Notes: a model not told the origin generated them from the sequence alone. A stretch of DNA of 64,000 nt from Scylla paramamosain (GCF_035594125.1 NW_026973749.1:204501-268500); one strand, 5' to 3'. Shown: positions 28,121 to 45,769, counted from the stretch's first letter. Translations and numbers: made by a program.

Positions 28121-28126
28121 CATGCA
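28021..28126. repeat. 106-bp palindrome: (TA)n flanked by TGCATGCA
   Basis: TGCATGCA at 28021-28028 is followed by about 90 bp of AT dinucleotide and then by TGCATGCA again at 28119-28126. TGCATGCA is its own reverse complement and the AT tract is self-complementary, so the whole segment can fold into one hairpin or extrude as a cruciform. It lies directly upstream of the LINE fragment. Confidence 0.85.
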
Positions 28127-28136
28127 TATATGCATA

Positions 28137-29012
28137 TGCCAGGAGGAGGCAGTAGACACCTGCCGAAACGATAATTACTCCCAGTGAGGTCTACAGTGTA
28201 CTGTAAAGCACTGTTCAGGGGGTGCTGTGAACTTATCATTAAACCCAGCTGTGACCTCACTGAACGTTTCCCTTTGTGTCTCACAAGACAAGGGGGGCAG
28301 TCACAGCTTGCCCTCTAAAGACAAATCTCTTCCTCCACACACCCTTCACTGAAATATTTCAAAATGATTATGGCGACTCCTACACCAGCCTCGGAGTCCC
28401 CATCTCGGGAGGGGACCATAAATGTCCCCAGGTCGGACTGCCTTTCTGTCGACGACCCAAAGTGTCTTGACACACCCCTCAACTTTTTCTTCATTAACTT
28501 CTGCAACATTTGCGGTCTAAGATCTAATTTTCAATCTGTAGAACACCACCTCTCCTCTTCTAAACCTCATCTTCTTTTCCTCACTGAAACTCAGGTGTCT
28601 GAGGCAACTGACAGTAGCCCCTTTTCTGTTCCCTCCTACTTTCTCTATTTTCATGCTAACTGCTCTTCTGATCTTGCTAACTGCATGCCTCCCCTCCTTC
28701 CGTGACCTCGCTGCACAAGACTTTCTTCTTTCTCTCACCCCTATTCTGTCCACCTCTCTAACGCAAGAGTTAACCAGTATTCTCAATCATTCATCCCTTT
28801 TTCTGGTAAACTCTGGACCTCCCTGCCTGCTTCTGTATTTCCACTTTCCTATGACTTAAATTCCTTCAAGAGGGAGGTTTCAAGACACTTATTCATCAAT
28901 TTTTGACTACTGCTTTGACCCTTTTATGGGGCTGGCATTTCAGTGGGCATATTTTTTTATTGGGTTTTTGTTGCCCTTGGCCAGCGTCCTTCCTACATAA
29001 AAAAAAAAAAAA
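28137..29012 (+). mobile_element. Internally deleted jockey-like LINE copy
   Basis: This unique-looking insert breaks the satellite. Its first 170 bp closely match 45770-45921, so the two share a 5' untranslated region. An N-terminal endonuclease fragment follows (28364-28705). Sequence then jumps, near 28690-28710, to what looks like the element's 3' end: a C-terminal coding remnant (CTCCCTGCCTGCTTCTGTAT, ATGACTTAAATTCCTTCAAG), a short 3' UTR and a 14-bp poly-A tail at about 28999-29012. The reverse transcriptase is missing. A 5' end plus a 3' end with poly-A fits an internally deleted, non-autonomous copy. No clean target-site duplication is visible beside the TA tract. Confidence 0.7.
28364..28705 (+). 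pseudogene. LINE endonuclease N-terminal fragment
   Basis: An open frame of 113 codons starts at ATG 28364. After a Ser/Pro-rich leader of about 45 residues it carries FFINFCNICGLRSNF and then LLFLTETQVS. This matches the first strands of the apurinic-like (exonuclease-endonuclease-phosphatase) domain of jockey-type LINEs, where the N of the first motif and the E of TET help bind metal in the enzyme that nicks target DNA. The frame stops at about 28705, just after the deletion junction, so the catalytic His and Asp motifs and all of the reverse transcriptase are absent. It cannot be active. The jockey-like assignment is family inference by eye. Confidence 0.65.
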
Positions 29013-31865
<2,853 letters not shown>

Positions 31866-32964
31866 CTTTTTATTATTTACTTTTATTCCTTTCTTTTCTT
31901 TTTTTTTATATTCATAATACATGAATCTCATAATGTCTTTTCGTTTCCCCATACATGTGAAATTTCTATGCGTTTTCGCATTTTGGTACCTGATATTGTG
32001 AAATACTCAAAATACACTTTATTTTTTTTTGTAATGTTGTTCCTTTTCCTCCATATAGAGTACTACTCAGGCGTGTTATCGTTTTGGTACCAAAGATGCT
32101 GAAAAATCTCAATACTCGTTTCTCGTAATGTCTTTTCATTTCCCCATGTAGAGTATTTTGCATATATTTTGTCATTTTTCTATGTAACAAGCTTAAAAAC
32201 ACTCAAAATAAACGTTTTTAGTAAAGATATATTCTTTTTTCCATAAAGGACGTTTTACATACGTTTTAGCATTTTGGTAAAAAGAGACGTTTTTGGTAAA
32301 GTTGCTTTGTTTTTACGTATAGGGTGTTTTCCATATTCCCGTGCCTAGCACGGTCATAAACACTCAGTGCCTAGCACGTTAATAAATAATTAAAAAAACA
32401 CATATCTGAAAATCTCGCTTCCTTTCCCCATATAGGTTGCTTTCTTGTAATTTTTTTTTTTTTTTTGTTTCTCCATATAGAGTGTTATTCATGCGCTTTA
32501 GTCTTTTTCATAGCTAAGATCAAGAACACTCATAACACACGTTACTCGTAATGGCCTTTTCTTTAGCAATATAGGATACATAGAATGCATTTTGGCATAT
32601 TTTTACATGATTTAGTACCTAGAAACAAAAAAAAAAAAAAACACACATACATTTTTCGTAATGTCTTATCTTTTCCCCATATAGGGTACATTGCATACAT
32701 TTCAGCGTTTTTCTACGTAAGAAACTCAAAAATACACAGAAAACTTATTTTTGTAAAGTTATTCTGTTTCTCCATAAAGAGTGTTTTGCATGCGTTGTAG
32801 CTTTTTGGCACGTAATTAGATCAAAAACGCTCAAAAGACACGTGTTTTGCTAATGTTTTTTTTTTTTTCCATATATATTGATTTCTATGCTTTTTAGCGT
32901 TTTCATGCCTTACACGCTGAAAAACACTCCAAAGACACATTTCTGGAAGTTTCGTTTCCCCATA

Positions 32965-32972
32965 TAATAATG

Positions 32973-33052
<80 letters not shown>

Positions 33053-33100
33053 CAGTTTATTATTAAGGCAGTTTAAAAACTGAAAATGTACAGAGGGAAA
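32965..33100 (-). mobile_element. (AAT)n-tailed retroposon 3' end
   Basis: A satellite monomer is interrupted after CCCCATATA by about 88 bp of (TAA)n and then about 48 bp of non-satellite sequence (CAGTTTATTATTAAGGCAG, GTACAGAGGGAAATATATGA), after which monomer sequence resumes (GTGGCTTTGAATGCATTTAG). Read on the minus strand this is a short unique 3' end followed by an (ATT)n tail, typical of arthropod SINEs or LINEs that end in a simple repeat. ATATA on both sides could be a target duplication, but it is low-complexity. The family cannot be named. Confidence 0.5.
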
Positions 33101-33178
33101 TATATGAGTGGCTTTGAATGCATTTAGGCGTTAGGTAACAAAAAATGGGAAAAACCCTCAAAATAAAAAAAAAATAGG

Positions 33179-33182
33179 ATAC
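33179..33182. other. Target-site duplication, left copy (ATAC)
   Basis: ATAC lies immediately before the 5' LTR and again at 42024-42027 immediately after the 3' LTR. A 4-bp duplication is usual for integrases of the Ty3/Gypsy group. Removing the element and one copy leaves ATAGGATACTTTGTATGC, a normal E-class monomer core. Confidence 0.85.
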
Positions 33183-33802
33183 TGTAACGGTGTCACATAA
33201 TTAATAATAATATGTATTGTATTTACAATACCTTGCCTGATTAGCAATATAAGTGTATATATACATATATGCATAAGTGTGGATACTGGGTGTTGGCGGA
33301 TAAGGGTGAGGCGGATATGATCACGCCACCCTACGTCACACACACTCCATGGAACTTTCCATACTCCTTTTATTGCCATCGATAAGTAATCGGTAGCACC
33401 AACATCATAGTATCTAAGTATTCTCCGTAATTAATTTCTCCCTAATGAATTTGGCATGTATTATTCTTAGCTATAAGTAGCTTTTTCCTTGCCTTATTTA
33501 TGTAATTAGAGAGTTATAATTATAAATATATTCATGTACTGTGAGTGCGGCCAACCCGCCTCTATTTCTACTGTCAGCACTTTTTGAAGGCGCTAAGCGT
33601 CCCTTGTGCCGGCTCCGGCAGTCTCTTGCCAGGTTGTAACGCTGTACAAATATCTAAATATATATATTTTTATACGTTCACCTTTGACATTCACCTGAAA
33701 ACCACAGAAACACACCAAGAGTGACTTTACCTATTATACAAAGGTAAGAAACTAATGAACAGTGTCCAGCGGTAATTGATAATTCAAAACCACTCTGGAA
33801 CA
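33183..33802 (+). repeat. 5' LTR
   Basis: 620 bp, starting TGTAACGGTGTCAC and ending CTCTGGAACA. It aligns along its whole length with 41330-42023. A TATAAATA box lies at 33521-33528 and could set the start of transcription; a TCAGCA initiator-like site follows at about 33574, a little far for a standard TATA-Inr pair. Compared with the 3' LTR it lacks a 57-bp segment between CTGTA repeats and has a shorter (CA)n tract. Confidence 0.92.
33521..33528 (+). promoter_or_regulatory. TATA box candidate in 5' LTR
   Basis: TATAAATA, kept in the 3' LTR at 41685-41692. Placement in mid-LTR fits a U3/R boundary shortly downstream. No transcript evidence is available. Confidence 0.4.
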
Positions 33803-33807
33803 TTTGA

Positions 33808-33825
33808 TGGCAGCTTAATGAGATA
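33808..33825 (+). promoter_or_regulatory. Putative primer-binding site
   Basis: TGGCAGCTTAATGAGATA begins 5 bp after the 5' LTR. TGG pairs with the CCA end of a tRNA, and the position is right for priming minus-strand synthesis. I cannot say which tRNA matches. Confidence 0.5.
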
Positions 33826-34840
<1,015 letters not shown>

Positions 34841-35751
34841 ATAGGTAAAGCTGAGAAGTTAGCTGAAATTTATGAACTGGAGTGTCATTTCCAAGCGGAA
34901 AATAGTGATACTAGATCATCAGAGGCATTATCAACGGAACTAAAACCCACTACAGTGGAAAATACCGTGGCTCATGAGGACGGACACGTGTGGATTACAA
35001 GATCAGGGAATAAATATACATCATTATCAGCAGCAACCATGTCTAATTCTAATGCTTCTGCTTCAGCCTGTACTGGCTCTCCTCATGCCTTGCATGCATC
35101 TACTACACTTAAGGTACTTCCTATTCCTGAAACAATATCAGCATTTCGCGGAGAAAACCCGCAAGAAAGGGCTCATGATTTCATCCGTTTGTGTGAGGAT
35201 GTTATGACAAGATCAAATACTATCACCGATGAAGACAAGATCTCTTTCGTCAGGTTTAAATTGGCTGGGGAAGCAGCACGCATGATGAATACCAGCGCTT
35301 TTAGTCCGCTTGAAATAGGGACTAGTTATGCAAATTTCAAGAAAAATTTCTTGAACATTTTTGGGGGTAAGAGTCAAACTGACCTCATGGTACTAACCTC
35401 CAAGGTGGATCTTAGATTTGCAGCTGAAATTAACTCTATTCACGAAATGAAAGCCTTAATCCCTACACACCAGTTCGCAACGGACTTCATGGATGTCTTA
35501 CGACTTAACAAATGGTTCCAAAGAAACAGTATGACAGAAACAGATTTCAGAAGACTTCTGGAATTCATCTTTTACATATCATTGGTGAATGGGGAAGTGA
35601 AGAAAACCACAAGTCATTTCAGTTTTAAACTTGGAGACACAGCAGCTGACCTTGCAGTCCTGATTAGAGAGAAAAGGGGGCTACCTGGTACCTCTCCGGA
35701 AACTCAAACCTCACTGGCTACTCCACTCATGGATGACGACCAATCTCAACC

Positions 35752-36114
35752 TTGTGCGGCAGCCATGGCAAAGCCTGGAAATGTTTGTACGGTCATGTTG
35801 GAAAAAGATGTTTTAAGAAACAAAAGGACCAGAAACTGGCAGCAAATAAATCCAACTCGGAGAACAAAACAAAAGGGGGTAATCTCTCTGTTAGACCAAA
35901 ACCAGGTGCATCGTCCCACGTGAATACAGGTAAGACAAGGTCCTGCAAGGACGTCACTACCCAATACTGCCTCATACATGGCCAGTGTAAACACTCATCA
36001 GAGCTATGTAAAGATATAATCAACATGAAAATTGAAAAACAGGCCAGAGCTAACCTGAACAGTACAAGGCAGTGGGGGGAAGACCAGCGCACAGTAGTAA
36101 ACAAACCCGACTAA
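35752..36114 (+). pseudogene. gag: Gag C-terminal part, nucleic-acid-binding-like, shifted frame
   Basis: This frame follows the capsid frame after a frameshift at about 35800-35815. It is very basic (KKQKDQKLAANK) and then carries a compact Cys/His cluster, YCLIHGQCKHSSELC. That C-H-C-H-C spacing resembles the single zinc-binding motif placed at the end of Gag, before protease, in several env-bearing Ty3/Gypsy lineages. It would bind the genomic RNA. The sequence before about 35800 in this frame is not meaningful. A further frame change at about 36072-36110 leads into the protease frame. Confidence 0.55.
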
Positions 36115-36908
36115 AACATCTAAATGCGCAAGACACTAAGGCAGCAAATTCTTCTGACATGTCAGTGTATTCAACCATAAATGCTGCCAACAACCAAACA
36201 GACATAATGGCATTACCAACGAGGGTAGGTAAGCATCGCTTATCTTTGGCTGTAGACACTGGAGCCACAGTAAACGTGATCTCTGAAGAATCTTACAAGA
36301 TTCTGAAATAGAATTCACGCGGTGGTAAATGGATGCTCCGTCCAAGTTACTTCAATCTTTCTGGTGTCACCGGGTCTGCCCTGAAAATCTTAGGAAATAT
36401 TTCCTTGCCAATAAGTCTATCTAAGAATACTCAGCCTATTCAAACTGATTTCTATGTAGTCAGTAACTTCAAACTTCCTTCTGACGACTTGTTAGGGCTT
36501 AGAGCCATGAAGTCTCACCAGATAGTAATCTATCCAAAGCAAAATACAGTCATGTACTCGTACTGCGGACGACATCTGGAAGGGATGAAACATCCTGCAC
36601 CTTTGGTTTCCAGGCAACCCAGAAACGGTTCTTTATTACGGAAGGGACAAAGATCCAATGGGGAGCCTCAAACAATTCCATCTGTCCGGTCTCCTATGAG
36701 AGATAAGGATATAACAGAAGCATGGAGGGAAGCCAAAGGAACTGTCAATGCCGATTATGACATTCCTGCTCGTGTGGTAAAACGGAGTACAATTCGTGTT
36801 CCAGAAACTCCTGTAGGCAGTGACATCTGTCTTGAAGGTATAGGTAATGTCAGGCGATTGGCTGTTGAATTGACTCTTTCCACAATTAGAAAAGGGTCAT
36901 GTCATTGA
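36072..36908 (+). pseudogene. pol: Retroviral-type aspartic protease and pol linker, interrupted by a stop
   Basis: The frame carries LSLAVDTGATVNVISEE, with the catalytic DTGA triad at 36255-36266. An in-frame TAG at 36309-36311 interrupts the domain soon after. The same frame then continues with ILGNISLPISL and DDLLGLRAMKSH, which match the later protease segments (hydrophobic strand and the GLR-type helix). A linker of about 120 residues runs toward reverse transcriptase. The protease would mature Gag and Pol. The frame is lost near 36894-36897, at a GGG run, and coding resumes one base over. Read-through of the TAG is possible in principle, but its position inside the enzyme fold argues for a disabling mutation. 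Confidence 0.75.
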
Positions 36909-36912
36909 TGTC

Positions 36913-38286
36913 TTGGTGGTGAACACTACTGGAGGTTCTGTAAGGATCAAACAAGGTCTTTTCCTTGAAAAGTGCCTGGTTTATGACAATAAAGTGGTGC
37001 CAGAACCCAGTTTTCTGCCTGGAGCCTGCGTCTCTTCGGTGAGTCAGTCTGCTGTTGACACCGAGCTGGGGCAGGCGCCAACCCTATGTTCGTTTGTCAA
37101 TGTTGTGGACTACCCCGAAATGAGGCCCGCGCTCTTGGACTTAATGGGGAAGTATCGCAATGTCCTGGCACTACCTGGAGAACCCTTAGGTGTGACCGAT
37201 CGAGTGGAACACCACATTAGGTTAAAACCAAACACTAAGCCAGTATATATACCAGCTTATCGTCTTCCTCATAGTCAGAGGGCGACTGTAGATGACATGA
37301 TTCATGACATGATTGACAAGGGAGTGATTCAAGAATCGTGCTCTCCTTGGAATTCACCAGTCTTTTTGGTTCCCAAGAAATATAAATCTTTCAGGCTGGT
37401 AATCGACTTCCGGCGGGTTAATGATGTCACTGTGGATGATCATTATCCTTTACCTGTCCTAAGCGACCTTCTAATGTCCTTAGATCGTGGAAACGAAATT
37501 TTCTCTAGTTTGGACATGTTGTCAGGATACTGGCAGGTTCCCTTACCCCGCACTTCACGGGAAATAACGGCGTTCAGTACGCCTAGTGGCCATTACGAAT
37601 GGTTACGCATGCCTTTTGGATTAAAATCCGCTCCGTTAACATTCCAGAGAATGATTAACAGTATTTTCACGGGTTTACTTGGCAAAACAGTGTTTGCATA
37701 TCTTGATGATATAATCATCGCTAGTAAGGATCAAGAGTCCCATCTGGAGAGTTTAAAATTAGTCCTACAGAAGCTTGAGGAAGCTGGACTTAAAGGAAAG
37801 CTTTCTAAATGTGAATTTCTAAAAGCCAAAATAAAATTTCTTGGCCATGTAGTCGATGATGAAGGAATCTACACAGTGGATGGAAAGGTCATGGCTGTAC
37901 AGAAGTTTCCTCAACCTAAATCGGTGGAGAATGTCAGATCTTTCCTAGGCCTTGCGGGGTATTACTGTCCTTTCATCAAGAATTTTGCGGCGATTGCATC
38001 CCCATTTACTAAACTCCTTAAAAAGGATGTTGCTTTCCATTGGGATGTTGCTCATGAACAAAGTTTCAATGAATTACAATCACTATTAACAAATGCATCT
38101 GTACTTGCTTTCCTAGAGCATTCAGAGCCGTTCATTATTTGCACAGATGCTTCTTCTCTAGGATTAGGAGCAGTACTGATGCAGACAGATGCCAGAGGCA
38201 AAAACTATGTAATAGTATATGCAAGTCGTGTGCTTAATTCAGCAGAGTCCAATTACTCGTCACTCATCAAGAAACACTTGCCATAG
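36913..38286 (+). CDS. pol: Reverse transcriptase with start of RNase H
   Basis: A 457-codon frame, the longest intact one in the element. It opens at a GTG, so the true protein is entered from upstream. Visible RT blocks in order are VIDFRRVNDVTVDD, the motif A aspartate in FSSLDMLSGYWQV, motif B in MPFGLKSAPLTFQRMIN, and the catalytic YLDD at 37699-37710, followed by the thumb segment FLGHVVDDEGI and a connection region. RNase H begins with FIICTDASSLGLGAVL, whose D is its first metal ligand. The frame is lost at about 38257-38262 and ends at a stop shortly after. All RT catalytic aspartates are present. The enzyme copies element RNA into DNA in the particle. Confidence 0.9.
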   Translation: MVVNTTGGSVRIKQGLFLEKCLVYDNKVVPEPSFLPGACVSSVSQSAVDTELGQAPTLCSFVNVVDYPEMRPALLDLMGKYRNVLALPGEPLGVTDRVEHHIRLKPNTKPVYIPAYRLPHSQRATVDDMIHDMIDKGVIQESCSPWNSPVFLVPKKYKSFRLVIDFRRVNDVTVDDHYPLPVLSDLLMSLDRGNEIFSSLDMLSGYWQVPLPRTSREITAFSTPSGHYEWLRMPFGLKSAPLTFQRMINSIFTGLLGKTVFAYLDDIIIASKDQESHLESLKLVLQKLEEAGLKGKLSKCEFLKAKIKFLGHVVDDEGIYTVDGKVMAVQKFPQPKSVENVRSFLGLAGYYCPFIKNFAAIASPFTKLLKKDVAFHWDVAHEQSFNELQSLLTNASVLAFLEHSEPFIICTDASSLGLGAVLMQTDARGKNYVIVYASRVLNSAESNYSSLIKKHLP

Positions 38287-38606
38287 TTTGGGCTTTAAAA
38301 CATTTTAAGGACATTATCCTTGGATATCCAATTACAGTCTACACGGATCATGCACTTGTATTTGAACTGTTCAAGGGGAAAAATTTAACTGGACGAGTGG
38401 CAAGATGGTACTGTACCATGCAGGAATTTGCTCCAGTAGTCAAGTACTTGCCGGGTCATGCTAATGTAGTAGCCGACGCACTTTCACGAAATGTGCCAGT
38501 GGGAGCTGTCAGTGACTCGATTCCCTTCAAGGAATTAAGTAAAGCACAGCGACTGCATGAAATATGGTCTAAGGTCATACATACTGGAGTCCGGCAAAGA
38601 AGATAA
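38264..38606 (+). pseudogene. pol: RNase H C-terminal part, shifted frame
   Basis: After a one-base frame change the RNase H domain continues with LAIVWALKHFKD (second acidic region), VYTDHALVFEL (third acidic residue) and VVADALSR, whose D is the last metal ligand. RNase H degrades the RNA strand after reverse transcription. The frame is lost again near 38580-38590 and stops at 38606, where the segment toward integrase passes to the next frame. Confidence 0.8.
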
Positions 38607-38826
38607 TCTTCCACGTCTAAATATACCATTCTCTCAATTCTTCATGTCACCTGACAACGTTCTGTGTCGAAATAATCCCCAAATGGGAGATTCTATTAAG
38701 CAGCACATCATTCCTGAGAGTTTAGTCCCTGTCATACTTATCTTAGTGCACATGCCAAGTGCGGGACATCCAGGAAGAGAGCAGCGCGTAAAAGCTACTG
38801 TTGGCCTACCATGCGCACTGACATAG
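38580..38826 (+). pseudogene. pol: Integrase N-terminal zinc-binding segment, shifted frame
   Basis: This piece carries the linker (LESGKEDNLPRLNIP) and the first half of the integrase HHCC zinc domain: the two histidines in VHMPSAGHPG. The cysteine pair (CISC) is encoded downstream in a different frame after another shift near 38787-38795, next to an AAAA run. Frame and spacing otherwise follow Ty3/Gypsy integrases. Confidence 0.75.
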
Positions 38827-39386
38827 AAAATTATGTTGCCAAGTGTATATCATGTGCAAAGCACAAGGGTGCGGTAAAAGGACCCGCCCCAATACTGGAA
38901 TATCCACTACCTGAGCGACCTTGGGACATTGTCTCCATTGATCTTCTTCAATTACCCAAAAGTCAAAAAGGCTCGCAGTACCTACTTGTGTGAGTAGACC
39001 ATTTTTCAAGGTTCGTGGTTCTCTCACCTTTAAAGGAAAAATCTGCTAAATATGTAGCGCTTGCGCTAGTAACTAAATTGTTTTGTCCATACTCAGCACC
39101 ACGAGTGTTGTTAAGTGATAATGGATCTGAATTTCGCAATGAAATTCTACGAGGTATATGTACACAGTACAACATCAAACACACCTACACTGTGGCTTAC
39201 CATCCTTCTTCAAACGGACTGGTAGAAAGAGCAAACAGGAAAATCCTGGAAGTTCTCCCTCCAGTTGTAAACAGTCTACATGATGACTGGGGGGACTGGT
39301 TACCACACGTTGGTGCCTGCATTAACAGTTCAGTGTGTGAAAGTACTTGGAAATCCCCACATTATATATTGTATGGTAGAAGATAA
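38795..39386 (+). pseudogene. pol: Integrase catalytic core, one in-frame stop
   Basis: The segment starts with the YVAKCISCAKHKG cysteine pair of the zinc domain. The DDE core follows: D in VSIDLLQLP (38940-38942), D in LLSDNGSEF (39117-39119) and E in NGLVERANR (39225-39227). The last two are separated by exactly 35 codons, so this is a DD35E integrase. An in-frame TGA at 38991-38993 interrupts the core just before VDHFSRF. The frame is lost at about 39371-39376 and stops at 39386. The enzyme joins element DNA to the host; the 4-bp target duplication fits it. Confidence 0.85.
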
Positions 39387-39843
39387 AAATATTCCTTATG
39401 ATTTGTTGGCAAGTCCACAAACTCCAGTCTACAATGTAGATGACTATGTTGAACAACATATGCATGTCTTCAAGGACATTCATGCTAAAGTCCGAAGTAG
39501 GCTACAAGCTTCTAGGGCAGAAATGATGGCTAGACAACACAAGCGTGCGATCCCTGTCATGATACAGGTTGGAGACACAGTTGAAGTTCATCATCCGGAC
39601 AGGACCTCCAAACTCTCCCCCAAATTTAGTGGTCCATACTCGGTTGTCCGCCAGTTACATGGTAACAAATTTGAGGTGCATGACCCTCTTCTTAACACTG
39701 TTGAGATAGTACATAGTGATCGGCTTGTGAAGACTAATGCTCAGATCGAGTCATCAACAGAGAGTACTACTGATCAAGCTACAAACAATAATTCTACTAA
39801 TACTATAAAGACGCATAAGTATAACCTGCACTCACGAAGCTAA
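39374..39843 (+). pseudogene. pol: Integrase C-terminal domain and pol tail
   Basis: In the new frame the protein carries NIPYDLLASP, typical of the region after the Ty3/Gypsy core, then a helical segment (VFKDIHAKVRSRLQASRAE) and a chromo/SH3-like C-terminal part (VGDTVEVHHP, LSPKFSGPYSVVRQL, FEVHDPL). The tail is rich in S, T and N and ends at TAA 39841-39843. The envelope-like gene begins about 20 bp further on. Confidence 0.8.
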
Positions 39844-39862
39844 TTGCCTGCATTATTTACAG

Positions 39863-41276
39863 ATGGCACTGGACCTCCTGGTTACCTACTTGAGCATGTC
39901 GCAAGTGTTATAGGCGTCCACTGCGTTGCATGTCAAACCTGGGGCTCTCACCACACATCTTGGGGAAGTAACCTTAATAGAAGATGTTCTTCTGGTTCGA
40001 TATCCTTTTTCTACCTTATTTTTCGTACCTTCATAAATGTGTTGGAACAACTGTCTCAATATCTCTTTGGCACCGCCTTGGACGAGGATGTACAGGATTT
40101 AAGGAAACATTATGATCAACTAATAACGGTTGCAGCTACTAATAAGAAGGTCCTGAACCTACATCACAATAATATAGTTAAATTAGAATCTAACCTCAAT
40201 GAGTTATTACAGTACTCAAATGATTTAACAACTGTGCTTGATGATGCCTTACATAGTTTAGATGTGATAAATCACGTTGTGGTAATAGATCAAGCTCTGC
40301 ATGTATTTGAAGCTTCCTCCATTAATGAAGCGATAATTCGCAACATGGTGGATGCTGTCAATGGCAGCGTAACAACTTCACTATTTCCTGTAGAGGATTT
40401 GCTTCACACAATAGAAATTGGTCAGTCAACCTACAAATTGACACCAGTGTATGCAGCGGACATGATCCAATATTACTATCCATTGCTAGAAGCTACCTTG
40501 ACCACAGATGCAATAATTGTAAACATACCTTTTAAATCTCAGGATCATTTTGAGGCCTATGAAATTAAACCTTTCTCATTCTCCGTTAACAATTCTGTGA
40601 TGACACTGAATTAAAACGTTGTAAATCTTCATACTTACATTTGTACCATTGTTCAAGTATCCAATTTGCCTTCTTACTTGTAGTAAATGGTATTTGTGAA
40701 GTCGTCTTGACACGTTCAGAGGCGTCTGCAGCTCTATCACTCTGTCCATGCAAGCATGTGGTTTCAAAACCTATTTTCCATTGTAATTTTCATGGATATC
40801 ATTACTTTTATTTCACAGAAACCATTTATGTCTCAGTGACTTGTCCAGAAGGGACCACCTATGAGGAGGTTCTAGGACATTATACGGTACAAGATGCTTG
40901 TCACGTACGTTCTATACATTCGAGTAAAGTAACCACTTACCCTTCTAGGATTCACTTAGCTTTTACGACAGACCTTTCATATAGGGTTTTCCCTGTCACC
41001 TCCCTGGAGAATTTGACAAAGTCAAGGATTTCTTTTATAACAAACTCCTTATCCACTCTTTCCTTCTCAAACACAGAAGAGTTTTCAGAGGCTCTAGAGA
41101 CATCTTTACCAGTATATCTGAAACCTGGGATTCTCTATCCAAGTGTCCTGACACCTTACCTTATTTTAATGTTTTTGTCAATGTTCTTATATGTGTGTGT
41201 TAGGAAAGCCTTAAATTTGTATATACATCTTGATAGTAGACGTAAACGTCATAATGAAGGAGTTTCATACACATAA
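39863..41276 (+). pseudogene. env: Envelope-like (F-protein-type) gene, broken
   Basis: The likely start is ATG 39863, 20 bp after the pol stop; its first residues are hydrophobic (MALDLLVTYL), like a signal peptide. Three breaks follow: a TAG at 39911-39913, a frame change at about 40020-40035 and another at about 40608-40616. The first stretch carries a LGEVTLIED-type strand. The middle frame (to 40614) has a hydrophobic region leading to LFGTALDEDV and a long helical heptad-like region (LRKHYDQLI to LLQYSNDL). The last frame (to 41276) is Cys-rich and has one membrane segment (LILMFLSMFLYVCV, about 41160-41201) and a basic tail of about 25 residues. Hydrophobic-FGT-helix plus a C-terminal anchor is the pattern of errantivirus and baculovirus F-like fusion proteins. 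As sequenced it cannot yield a full protein. Confidence 0.65.
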
Positions 41277-41329
41277 CATGGTTAGGTACACTGTATTCGC
41301 GAGGACGCGTCAAGTAGGTGACCGAGCGA

Positions 41330-42023
41330 TGCAACGGTGCCACATGATTAATAATAAGATGTATTGTATTTATAATGCCTTGCCTTATAAGCAATATAAG
41401 TGTATGTATACATATATGCATAAGTGTAGATAGTGGGTGTTGGCGGATAAGGGTTGGGCGGATATGATCACGCCATCCTACGTCACACACACACACACAC
41501 ACACACACACCATGGAAATTTCCATACTCCTTTCATTGCCATCGATAAGTAATCGGTAGCACCAACATCATAGTATCTAAGTATTTTCCATAATTAATCT
41601 CTCCCTAATGTATTTTGGCATGTATTATTCTTAGCTATAAGTAGCTTTTTCCTTGCCTTATTTATGTAATTAGAGAGTTATAATTATAAATATATTCATG
41701 TACTGTGAGTGCGATCAACCCGCCCCTATTTCTACTGTCAGCACTTTTTGAAGGCGCTAAGTGTTCCTTGTGCCGGCTCCGGCAGTCTCTTGCCAGGGTG
41801 TAACGCTGTACCACGCAGAGGACATCCGTTGTCCCGTACACGCCGCACCCTTCTCCAGAACTCTGTACAAATATCTAAATATACATATTTTTATACGTTC
41901 ACCTTTGACATTCACCTGAAAACCACAGAAACTCACCAAGAGTGACTTTACCTATTATACAAAGGTAAGAAACTAATGAACAGTGTCCAGCAGTAATTGA
42001 TAATTCAAAACAACTCTGGAACA
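41330..42023 (+). repeat. 3' LTR
   Basis: 694 bp, starting TGCAACGGTGCCAC and ending CTCTGGAACA. It matches the 5' LTR except for about 30 substitutions, a longer (CA)n at about 41485-41510 and an extra 57 bp at 41811-41867 bounded by CTGTA repeats. No strong polypurine tract is visible in the 53 bp between the env stop and this LTR. Confidence 0.92.
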
Positions 42024-45760
<3,737 letters not shown>

Positions 45761-45769
45761 AGGAGAAAG

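Larger units (their letters stand above)
31866..33182 (+). repeat. ~96-bp satellite array, forward block up to the LTR element
   Basis: After a T-rich junction at about 31866-31910 the monomers read forward (ATAATGTCTTTTCGTTTCCC, CATATAGAGTACTACTCAGG). Class order is mostly kept but with deletions. The block is interrupted by the (AAT)n-tailed insert at 32965-33100. It ends at the retroelement in sequence matching the middle of an E-class monomer (ATAGGATAC), which continues after the element at 42024. Confidence 0.8.

Noticed and set aside
36309..36311. TAG in the protease frame as a programmed read-through codon
   Set aside because: Read-through sites lie between gag and pol, not inside the folded protease domain. 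Other disabling lesions nearby make a random mutation more likely.
41277..41329. Polypurine tract before the 3' LTR
   Set aside because: The 53 bp hold only short mixed purine stretches. I could not identify a convincing tract.
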